Positions 1 through 5,314 of a stretch of DNA of 5,314 bases are shown here, one piece after another. The stretch covers positions 1-5,314 of the forward strand of contig SYLK01000898.1 in NCBI GenBank assembly GCA_005809115.1. The letters are read 5' to 3'. Origin of the DNA: Planctomyces sp. Its GTDB lineage: Bacteria; Planctomycetota; Planctomycetia; Planctomycetales; Planctomycetaceae. Under the pieces are notes generated by a model. That model saw only the letters and a list, made by a program, of their open reading frames with translations. It made no database searches and had not been told where the DNA came from. The position numbers and the translations under genes are program-made. Position 1 is the first letter of the stretch; every line of letters starts with the position of its first letter.

Positions 1-52
1 ATGCCATTTTTCAGCACCGAAACACCGTCAGGCGTGCAGTTCTGAAGCACGA

Positions 53-92
53 GTGTTGCAGAATTCCGCCACAGTGCAGCAAATTGCAACAC
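53..92. repeat. 8-bp inverted repeat in the leader, possible operator
   Basis: GTGTTGCA at 53-60 is the exact reverse complement of TGCAACAC at 85-92, with 24 bases between the arms. The right arm overlaps a short near-palindrome, GCAAATTGC. It lies about 135 bp upstream of the first gene's start, so it could be a regulator site or an RNA stem. No clear -35/-10 pair could be placed around it. A second small hairpin (GGCGG 101-105 with CCGCC 113-117) follows. An 8-bp match can arise by chance in a GC-rich leader, so this is tentative. Confidence 0.25.
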
Positions 93-216
93 AAGGAACG
101 GGCGGATTCGTACCGCCGGATTTCCGCAGACCGTATCGTCCGGCGACCATATCGTGAGGACTGACGAATCGCACGTTGCGGGCGCGAGGTTCTTCTCAGT
201 CAGGTGTTGTTTCCAC

Positions 217-223
217 AGGAAAG
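217..223 (+). promoter_or_regulatory. Ribosome binding site that sets the start of the first gene
   Basis: AGGAAAG sits four bases before the ATG at 228, with its GGA core about seven bases away, which is good Shine-Dalgarno spacing. The reading frame is also open from a GTG at 204, eight codons upstream, but no comparable site precedes that codon. This decides for ATG 228. Confidence 0.6.
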
Positions 224-227
224 ACCG

Positions 228-1031
228 ATGTATCGGGAGCTGGATCCGGATAAGACCATCGCAACGCTGAAAACGCTGACGATGAGAATTGACGAGAGAT
301 TTCCGGGATCCGGTCTGCACCGGGTCTGCCAGGAGCTGAGCAGCCTGGCGGTCGAGACCTGCGGGCGCATCCGGTGGATGTCACGTCCCAACCTGCTGAT
401 TCGATTCTGTATCGGCGCCCTGCTGCTGCTGGCGCTGGCGATGGGCTGGTACGCCGTGGATCATATCCGCGTCAGCGAGACAACCTTTGCACTGGATACG
501 TTCATCACAATGTTCGAGGCCGGATGCAATGCGATCATTGTGATGGGAGCGGCCCTGTTCTTTCTGCTGACCGTCGAATCACGGATCAAGCGCCAACGCG
601 CCCTGACCGCCCTGCATGAACTGCGGGCGATGTCCCACGTGATCGACATGCACCAGCTGACCAAGGATCCCAGCCACATTCTGACGGGTGTTTCCCACCG
701 GACGCGCTCGTCGCCAAAGCAGACTCTGAACGCCTTTCAGCTCACCCGATATCTGGATTACTGCAGTGAAATGCTGTCTCTGATCGGTAAACTGGCGGCA
801 CTCTATTCGCAGCGCAGCCGGGATTCCGTCGTGCTCCAGGCCGTCAATGACATCGAATCGCTGACTGACGGGCTCAGCCGCAAGATCTGGCAGAAGATCA
901 TGATTCTGGATGATGATCTGGATCGCGATCAGGCCATCGCCCAGCAGCAGGCAGCGGTTCGCACGGAGCAGGTCGAGCCCCCGGCTGCAGCCGCACCATC
1001 CGAGATTCCGCCGCACACGGGTGTCGTATGA
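228..1031 (+). CDS. Conserved two-helix inner-membrane protein of unknown function
   Basis: This 267-residue protein has no function I can name. Seen in the sequence: an N-terminal cytoplasmic helix region (1-50); arginines at 47, 49, 53 and 59 before a first membrane segment at about 56-76 (GALLLLALAMGWYAV); a short outside loop; a second membrane segment at about 97-115; and a KRQR cluster right after it. The positive-inside rule gives both ends in the cytoplasm. The soluble tail has a striking stretch, ELRAMSHVIDMHQLTKDP (131-148), and a second conserved-looking block from LTRYLDYCSEM (172-182) to SRKIWQKIMILDDD (217-230). I believe similar motifs occur in uncharacterised proteins of several phyla, but cannot confirm it here. 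The last 30 residues are Gln/Ala/Pro-rich and probably disordered. ATG 228 is chosen for its ribosome binding site. The stop overlaps the next start as ATGA, suggesting translational coupling. It could be a membrane adaptor or sensor; no enzyme motif is visible. Confidence 0.85.
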   Translation: MYRELDPDKTIATLKTLTMRIDERFPGSGLHRVCQELSSLAVETCGRIRWMSRPNLLIRFCIGALLLLALAMGWYAVDHIRVSETTFALDTFITMFEAGCNAIIVMGAALFFLLTVESRIKRQRALTALHELRAMSHVIDMHQLTKDPSHILTGVSHRTRSSPKQTLNAFQLTRYLDYCSEMLSLIGKLAALYSQRSRDSVVLQAVNDIESLTDGLSRKIWQKIMILDDDLDRDQAIAQQQAAVRTEQVEPPAAAAPSEIPPHTGVV

Positions 1032-3310
1032 TGCCCGCTCCGCCTTCGCACATCACGATCCGACGAGGTCTTCCCGTGATTCCGATTCCCCGCATCAATC
1101 CAGCTCTGGCTCCAGCTCCAGCTCCAGCACTGGCACTGGCACTGGGTCTTGGTCTGGCACTGGCTCTGGCCCCGGACCTGGTCCTGATCCCGAACCAGAT
1201 CCTGTTCCCGAACCAGGTTTTTTTATCGCACTTGACGCTGCCCCGGGTCTGTTCGGCTGCTCCATCCGCAGCGTGCGCAGCGCCGGCCGCAACGGGCGAT
1301 GCGCAATCCGCGGATCATCCGCAGGCCGAAGTGTTCCGTGGAGTCCTGGCCGACGGTGGAACGGCGTTCCAGAACGGTCATGAGCTGTGGCTGCAGCTTG
1401 ACACGCGACCGGCTGGACGTGAACTGCTGATCGCACGACTGGCGAACGTGGTGCAGCGAATTTATTGGCGCGATACGGCCACACAGCAGCACTCGGAGTC
1501 GGTGGCCGTCGCATCCGGAGGCCGCACACTGACGCTCACGCCCGAGCCGACCGTGTGGAAAATCCAGCTCAGCGAAATCCCCGAGCTGTTTCCGGCGACT
1601 CTGGTCCTCGAACTCGATGGGCCGCCGCAGCTGCTCACCGACGAACTGACGGCCGCAGCAGACGGCAACGGCGTGATTTCACTGCCCGCCAGGCTGGCCC
1701 GGGTCCACGGCAGAAATCTGCGGTTCGAACCGCAGCCGCACAAGAATACGGTTGGATACTGGTCGCTGGCGGAGGACTTTGCCGAATGGAATCTGCGGGC
1801 TGATATGGCGGGAGACTACGATGTGGAAATCCAGCAGGGATGCGGTACCGGGCACGGCGGAAGCACCGTTGAATTGCGGCTGGATGACCAGCGGATTCAA
1901 TTTCGAGTGCTGGAGACGGGACATTTTCAGAACTTCCGCTGGCGGCACCTGGGACGCGTCTCCCTGCCGGCCCATGTTTGCTGCCGGCTGCAGCTGGTTC
2001 CCCTGCATAAACCGGGCGGCGCGGTCATGGATGTTCGTGAGCTGCGCCTCGTTCCCGTCTCTGAACACTCCCGTCTGCTGCGACGGACCATGGTGAATGC
2101 GGATGGCGTTCGTGCGGACCACCCTCGGCCAGTTCCGGAGAAGCCCTGCGTATTGCTCGTCGTCACAGATGATCAGGGAGCTGCTGACGCCGGCTGCTGC
2201 GGCTCACGCGATCTGTTTACGCCGCGAATCGACGGACTTGCCCACGATGGCCTGCGTTTTACTCAGGCCACCGCGCACATCGCAGACGCCGCCGCCCGGT
2301 CCATGCTGCTCACGGGGCGACATCCGCCGCTGCCGAGTCGTCCCGCCCCGCAGCCACCGCTGACGACCGATGTTCCCGGCAGACAGAATCCGCCCCGGAA
2401 TCTGTCGCTCGCACAGATCCTGCAGCAACATGGCTACCGGACCGCCGCCTTCGGCAGACTCGGTTCGGACAATGCGATGCTCGGACCACACGACGGATTT
2501 GACCTGTCTCTGTCCGCCGGGCCGGACGAGTGCCCCGACCGGACGATTCCGGAAGCTCTCGCCTTTCTGGCAGATCATGCGGACAACGAGACCGCCCAAC
2601 CGTTCTTCCTGTACCTGCCGCTCAGTCTGCCGGCATCCACCGAACACGGTGATCCGCGGTTTTCGCAGTTCTACGCCAGTCATGCCGAACCTCGCAGAAG
2701 CTACGGAACTGCCGTCACGACCGCAGACGACCGCCTGGGACTTGTGCTGGATGAACTGGATCGATCCGGCCTGCGCGATCGGACAATCGTACTGCTGGTC
2801 AGCGACGGGGGAAGTTCGGCTGATCTCAGCACTTCAGGAAAATGGCGTGGCAGTGGTGGTACCTGGTATGAGGGCGGACTGCGAGTTCCCGCCGTTCTCT
2901 GCTATCCTCCGCAAATCCCAGCCGGTGTCACTTCCAACAAAGTCGTCACACTGGCTGACTGGCTCCCGACAATCCTCGAACTCTGCGGAATTCCACGGCC
3001 GCCGTGCAAGGCACTGGATGGCCGCAGCGTTGTTTCGCTGGTGACGCCGGACCAGGTGCTTCCTGATCGCGTGCTGCACTGGCAGTGGCAGAACACATGG
3101 GCCGCCCGGGAGGGGGACTGGAAACTGATCGGCCAGGATGAACAGGCCGTCGAACTGGTCCGGCTGGACGACGATCCGCCGGAATCCATCAACCATCTGC
3201 AGTCCCGGCCGGACACGGCCGGCAGACTGCTGCAACTTCACGCAGACTGGGTGCGGGAGATCGCAGCCAGGCTGACATCCGATCCCCCTGCTCCGGCACC
3301 CACTCGATGA
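1028..3310 (+). CDS. Sulfatase-fold protein lacking catalytic residues (probable pseudoenzyme), with N-terminal fucosidase-tail/CBM-like region
   Basis: Active sulfatases hydrolyse sulfate esters using formylglycine made from the Cys or Ser of C/S-x-P-x-R. This 760-residue protein keeps the family frame: VVTDDQG (378-384), RSMLLTGRHP (424-433), HGYRTAAFG (468-476), GFD (490-492), PFFLYLP (525-531), SDGG (592-595), GTWYEGGLRVP (611-621), ADWLPTILELCGIP (643-656) and REGDWKLI (694-701). Key residues are changed: the nucleophile position is Asp420 in DAAAR, GKWH is GRLG (476-479), the APH histidine is Ala536, the SDN asparagine is Gly594, and the RGGK lysine is Gly610. Activity is therefore unlikely. 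Residues about 118-202 (ending TLVLELDGPPQ) resemble the C-terminal module of GH29 alpha-L-fucosidases. Residues 216-343 (PHKNTVGYW, QQGCGTGHGGS, TGHFQNF, KPGGAVMDVRELRL) look like a galactose-binding-type beta-sandwich. The N-terminus has a dipeptide-repeat hydrophobic segment (26-53), possibly a signal or anchor. ATG 1028 overlaps the previous stop. GTG 1076, preceded by GAGG with 7-base spacing, is a serious alternative start giving a more normal signal-like N-terminus. Confidence 0.85.
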   Translation: MMPAPPSHITIRRGLPVIPIPRINPALAPAPAPALALALGLGLALALAPDLVLIPNQILFPNQVFLSHLTLPRVCSAAPSAACAAPAATGDAQSADHPQAEVFRGVLADGGTAFQNGHELWLQLDTRPAGRELLIARLANVVQRIYWRDTATQQHSESVAVASGGRTLTLTPEPTVWKIQLSEIPELFPATLVLELDGPPQLLTDELTAAADGNGVISLPARLARVHGRNLRFEPQPHKNTVGYWSLAEDFAEWNLRADMAGDYDVEIQQGCGTGHGGSTVELRLDDQRIQFRVLETGHFQNFRWRHLGRVSLPAHVCCRLQLVPLHKPGGAVMDVRELRLVPVSEHSRLLRRTMVNADGVRADHPRPVPEKPCVLLVVTDDQGAADAGCCGSRDLFTPRIDGLAHDGLRFTQATAHIADAAARSMLLTGRHPPLPSRPAPQPPLTTDVPGRQNPPRNLSLAQILQQHGYRTAAFGRLGSDNAMLGPHDGFDLSLSAGPDECPDRTIPEALAFLADHADNETAQPFFLYLPLSLPASTEHGDPRFSQFYASHAEPRRSYGTAVTTADDRLGLVLDELDRSGLRDRTIVLLVSDGGSSADLSTSGKWRGSGGTWYEGGLRVPAVLCYPPQIPAGVTSNKVVTLADWLPTILELCGIPRPPCKALDGRSVVSLVTPDQVLPDRVLHWQWQNTWAAREGDWKLIGQDEQAVELVRLDDDPPESINHLQSRPDTAGRLLQLHADWVREIAARLTSDPPAPAPTR
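1065..1078 (+). promoter_or_regulatory. Shine-Dalgarno-like site before alternative GTG start
   Basis: GAGG at 1065-1068 lies seven bases before an in-frame GTG at 1076 (codon 17 of the long form). The ATG at 1028 has no comparable site, but it has the ATGA overlap that allows re-initiation after the upstream gene. Starting at 1076 would remove the Arg-Arg pair and 16 residues, leaving a short N-region with one arginine before the hydrophobic stretch. Confidence 0.35.
1103..1186 (+). repeat. Imperfect hexanucleotide tract, 14 units, coding for a hydrophobic dipeptide repeat
   Basis: The tract reads in register as GCTCTG, three GCTCCA (1109-1126), three GCACTG (1127-1144), GGTCTT, GGTCTG, GCACTG, GCTCTG, GCCCCG, GACCTG and GTCCTG. 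In the gene frame it gives alternating Ala/Gly with Leu or Pro (residues 26-53), forming the hydrophobic core of the N-terminus. Unit gain or loss keeps the frame. The same periodicity makes Gly/Ser/Thr- and Pro/Glu-rich open frames in other phases and on the minus strand. These are shadows. Confidence 0.85.
1183..1218 (+). repeat. Tandem 18-bp direct repeat (16 of 18 identical)
   Basis: Bases 1183-1200 and 1201-1218 differ at only two positions and encode the adjacent peptides LIPNQI and LFPNQV, in the same six-base rhythm as the tract before them. A run of seven T (1218-1224) follows directly. Confidence 0.85.
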
Positions 3311-4095
3311 AATTCCTGATCTCGAACGACGACGGTTTCGATGCTCCCGGACTGGCAGCACTCTACGAAGCGCTGCAACCCCACGGCACCGTGACCGTCG
3401 TGGCTCCCAACGTCTGTCACAGTTCCAGGGGGCACGCGGTTGATACAAAGCAGCCGATCCGCATCGAGCGACGATTCGGTCCGCCGTTCGGAGAGATTTC
3501 TGTCGTGCACTCCTCGCCGGCAGACTGTATTCGCATCGGTCTGCGGCATGTCATGAAACAGGCGCCGGATTTCGTGATCGCCGGCATTAATCCAGGAGCC
3601 AACCTGGGTGTCGACCTGTACTATTCCGGCACCGCCGCCGCCGCCCGCGAAGCCGCTCTCCTCGGAATCCCTGCGATCGCTCTCTCCCATTACCTGCATC
3701 CGGATTTTCCCGTCGACTGGAGAATCCTCAGTGACCACGCCACACGCGTTGTGGCCCGGCTGCTGACACCAGAATTCACACTGCCCCGCGGCCATTTCTG
3801 GAACGTCAACTTCCCGGCCGTCGCGAATGAACAGTACCCCGATGAAATCACGATCGTACCGCACGGGACCGAGCCCCATGCCGTGGCCTTCACCGTCCTG
3901 GAAAGCTCACCGGAGGCTGAACTAGTAGCGTATTCAGGTGTATACCGCGAGCGCGGGCGATCGGACTGCTGCGACGTGCGTCATTTGTTCGAACAGCGAC
4001 TGACCGCAACTCCCATCGGCCCGCAGTCGACGGCTTTGACCGGATTTCAGACGTTCTCACAGGTTTCTCTGGTCGACGCAAACATCCCTGATTGA
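3307..4095 (+). CDS. surE: 5'/3'-nucleotidase SurE
   Basis: SurE is a cytoplasmic divalent-metal-dependent phosphatase that removes phosphate from nucleoside 5'- and 3'-monophosphates and is linked to stationary-phase survival. The 262 residues match the usual length of about 250-260. Visible signatures: ISNDDGFDAPG at the N-terminus, with metal-binding Asp8 and Asp9; APNVCHSSRGHAV (33-45), carrying the metal-ligand Ser39; SSPADCIRIG (69-78), the counterpart of G-T-P-A-D-C-V; IAGINPGANLG (91-101), with the metal-ligand Asn95; and DLYYSGTAAAAREAALLGIPAIALS (from 103), the classic SurE core. One small departure is Ser40, where most members have Gly after the metal-binding Ser. The ATG overlaps the preceding stop as ATGA, so it is probably translated by coupling with the sulfatase-fold gene. 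All core motifs are intact, so it should be active. The link to the two upstream genes is unexplained, whereas prs downstream shares the nucleotide theme. Confidence 0.96.
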   Translation: MKFLISNDDGFDAPGLAALYEALQPHGTVTVVAPNVCHSSRGHAVDTKQPIRIERRFGPPFGEISVVHSSPADCIRIGLRHVMKQAPDFVIAGINPGANLGVDLYYSGTAAAAREAALLGIPAIALSHYLHPDFPVDWRILSDHATRVVARLLTPEFTLPRGHFWNVNFPAVANEQYPDEITIVPHGTEPHAVAFTVLESSPEAELVAYSGVYRERGRSDCCDVRHLFEQRLTATPIGPQSTALTGFQTFSQVSLVDANIPD

Positions 4096-4142
4096 CTCCA
4101 GTGACGTCGCCTGTCAGGATTCACGGCGGCGGCAGCGGCATC

Positions 4143-4184
4143 CTGGGAAACCCAGCTGCAGATGAATGGTGTGGTTCTCCCACA
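4143..4184 (+). other. Two small hairpins between surE and prs
   Basis: The 136-bp gap 4096-4231 holds CTGGG-AAA-CCCAG (4143-4155) and TGTGG-TTCTC-CCACA (4170-4184), each a perfect 5-bp stem. No T-run follows either, so they do not make a convincing intrinsic terminator. They could act in the prs leader RNA. No clear sigma-70-type promoter is visible in the gap, although one would be expected here. Confidence 0.3.
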
Positions 4185-4231
4185 GCCGTGCGAGCCACAT
4201 TTCGCAGGCAAACCGGACAACTCAAACTGCT

Positions 4232-5179
4232 ATGTACGAACATCTCACGATCCTGAGTGGCCGGGCGAATCCTGAGCTGGCGCGCGAGATTACTGATTAC
4301 CTGGGCATTGGTCCGGGTCATGTTGACGTGGGGAATTTCCCTGACGGCGAGATCAGCGTGAAGCTGAATCAGAATATTCGCGGCTGTGACGTGTTTCTGA
4401 TCCAGCCGACGTGTCCACCGGTGAATGAGAACCTGTTCGAGCTGTTGATCATGATTGATGCGTGTCGGCGGGCGAGTGCTGCGCGGATCACCGCGGTCAT
4501 CCCCTATTTCTGGTATGCGCGGCAGGATCGGAAGGATTCAGGTCGGGTGCCGATCACGTCGAAACTGATCGCGAATCTGATCGTGCAGGCGGGGGCGCAT
4601 CGCGTGCTGACGATGGATCTGCATGCGGCCCAGATTCAGGGATTCTTCGACGTCCCCGTGGATCATCTGTACGCGGCGCCGATTCTGGACCGTTATTTCA
4701 AGTCCCTGGCGATCCCGACCGGCGAGCTGGTGATCGTGAGTCCTGACGAAGGCAGCATCAAGCGATCGCTCCACCATCTGGACCATCTGGGCGGATCGCT
4801 GGCGATAGTGGACAAGCGGCGTGCGAGCGCACTGGAGACATCGCAGGCGAACTTGATCGGGGGCCCGATCGACGGCAAGACGGCGCTGATTTTCGACGAC
4901 ATGATCACCACGGCCGGATCGATCTGTGGCGCCGTTCAGGTGGTCAGGGCGCATGGCGCGCGACGGATTTTTCTGGGAGCCACGCACGCCGTGCTCTGTG
5001 GCCCGGCGGCGGAACGCCTGCAGCGCGCCGCGGTGGACGGGATCGTGGTGACGAACAGCTGCTCGCTGACCGCGGCGCAGCGCCTGCCGAACATGACCGT
5101 CGTCAGTGTGGCGGAACTGCTGGGCGAGGCGATTCGCCGCGTGCACCGCAACGAATCCGTCAGCTACCTGTTCGACTAG
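4232..5179 (+). CDS. prs: Ribose-phosphate pyrophosphokinase (PRPP synthetase)
   Basis: The enzyme transfers pyrophosphate from ATP to ribose 5-phosphate, making PRPP for purine, pyrimidine, His, Trp and NAD synthesis in the cytoplasm. The 315 residues fit the usual 310-320. Motifs in order: NFPDGE (35-40); the ATP-site PYFWYARQDRK (91-101); SGRVPITSKLIANLI (103-117); the metal-binding signature MDLHAAQIQGFFDVPVDHLYA (128-148) with Asp129 and His131; VSPDEGSIKRS (169-179), in place of the common VSPDxGGxxRA; the flexible-loop VDKRR (193-197); and the ribose-phosphate/PRPP loop IFDDMITTAGS (220-230). All catalytic residues appear intact. The frame is open from an ATG at 4166, but ATG 4232 gives the canonical MYEHLTILSGRANPELA-type beginning and the normal length. 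There is no strong Shine-Dalgarno site. Alanine codons are mostly GCG (27 of 35 by hand count) against 6 of 29 in surE, so base use differs from its neighbour. The stop TAG sits exactly at the apparent edge of an insertion sequence. Confidence 0.97.
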   Translation: MYEHLTILSGRANPELAREITDYLGIGPGHVDVGNFPDGEISVKLNQNIRGCDVFLIQPTCPPVNENLFELLIMIDACRRASAARITAVIPYFWYARQDRKDSGRVPITSKLIANLIVQAGAHRVLTMDLHAAQIQGFFDVPVDHLYAAPILDRYFKSLAIPTGELVIVSPDEGSIKRSLHHLDHLGGSLAIVDKRRASALETSQANLIGGPIDGKTALIFDDMITTAGSICGAVQVVRAHGARRIFLGATHAVLCGPAAERLQRAAVDGIVVTNSCSLTAAQRLPNMTVVSVAELLGEAIRRVHRNESVSYLFD

Positions 5180-5314
5180 TGCTCTGTCACACCTTAATTG
5201 TCGGGTACACGGATTTCAGTTTTGTCCGGGCATCGGTGATCTTCATTTGCCAGTCAACGCCTCGCTGTGTTGCGTTTACATCATCCGACCATGCTTTCGT
5301 TTCTTCACGCAATG
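5177..5314 (-). mobile_element. End of an IS630-type insertion sequence, cut by the window edge
   Basis: IS630/Tc1-mariner elements insert at TA and duplicate it. Here TA (5177-5178) lies inside the prs stop codon. It is followed by GTGCTCTGTCACACC, a plausible terminal inverted repeat start, and then by the transposase stop only 8 bases further in, as in compact elements of this type. The other end, and hence the matching repeat and second TA, lies outside the window, so the exact boundary is inferred. Confidence 0.6.
5187..5314 (-). CDS. C-terminal end of an IS630-family transposase (partial)
   Basis: Reading the minus strand from the window edge gives 41 residues and a TGA stop (complement of 5187-5189). 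The peptide includes KAWSDDVNATQRGVDWQMK and ITDARTKLKSVYPTIKV. The pattern W-x(4)-N-x(4)-G-V-D-W-x(3)-I-T-D-A-R-x-K-L-K-x-x-Y-P is that of the C-terminus of IS630-family DDE transposases, where a DWxFTTxDARIKLKxLYP-like ending is common. Only the tail is present, so catalytic residues and integrity cannot be judged. It faces prs tail-to-tail, and its message could run antisense into the prs 3' end. Confidence 0.72.
   Translation of the reverse strand, partial: LREETKAWSDDVNATQRGVDWQMKITDARTKLKSVYPTIKV

Noticed and set aside
1..45. Short open frame MPFFSTETPSGVQF ending in TGA at the left edge
   Set aside because: It is fourteen codons with no ribosome binding site visible. It could be the tail of an upstream gene, but other frames are open here too and nothing supports this one.
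910..1383. 157-codon plus-strand frame with Ser/Gly/Pro/Glu-rich linker-like sequence
   Set aside because: It overlaps the end of the membrane protein and the start of the sulfatase-fold gene. Its low complexity comes from the hexanucleotide tract read in another phase.
1095..1529. 144-codon minus-strand frame rich in Gly-Ser and Pro-Val
   Set aside because: This is an antisense shadow of the same tract, with no domain or ribosome binding site.
2834..3448. 204-codon minus-strand frame
   Set aside because: It lies antisense to the conserved sulfatase C-terminus and the SurE N-terminus, is Arg/Cys-rich, and has no recognisable motif.
3238..3879. 213-codon minus-strand frame
   Set aside because: It is fully antisense to SurE, whose motifs are certain. 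It is a typical high-GC shadow frame.
4143..4155. Terminator for surE
   Set aside because: The stem is only 5 bp and no T-run follows, so it is not a credible intrinsic terminator.
4166..4231. 22-codon N-terminal extension of PRPP synthetase
   Set aside because: The extension has no family similarity. The protein starting at 4232 already begins and ends like known PRPP synthetases.

Overview
The window is 5.3 kb of GC-rich bacterial chromosome. The best guess at the host is a planctomycete. That is an inference from the sulfatase-fold protein joined to a fucosidase-tail/carbohydrate-binding-like region, from weak or absent Shine-Dalgarno sites, and from the style of the PRPP synthetase. No rRNA or other firm taxonomic marker is present.

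Layout, left to right. Bases 1-227 are a leader without a convincing gene. They hold an 8-bp inverted repeat and a good ribosome binding site for the first gene. Bases 228-1031 encode a two-helix inner-membrane protein of unknown function. It overlaps by ATGA (4 bp) with a 760-residue sulfatase-fold protein (1028-3310), which in turn overlaps by ATGA with surE (3307-4095), a 5'/3'-nucleotidase. These three genes look like one translationally coupled operon. A 136-bp gap with two small hairpins follows. Then comes prs (4232-5179), ribose-phosphate pyrophosphokinase, with clearly different alanine codon use and probably its own transcription unit. At 5177-5179 the prs stop codon abuts what looks like the end of an IS630-type insertion sequence. 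The last 41 codons of its transposase are readable on the minus strand up to the window edge.

The most notable gene is the sulfatase-fold protein. The scaffold motifs of the family are all recognisable, but nearly every catalytic position is substituted, including the Cys/Ser that becomes formylglycine (Asp here). It is probably a pseudoenzyme. It carries a fucosidase-tail-like and carbohydrate-binding-like region in front of the sulfatase fold, and a hydrophobic N-terminal segment built from a 14-unit hexanucleotide tract.

How the genes work together is only partly clear. surE and prs both belong to nucleotide metabolism (nucleotide dephosphorylation and PRPP supply). The membrane protein and pseudo-sulfatase have no evident metabolic link to surE; the coupling is seen but its meaning is unknown.
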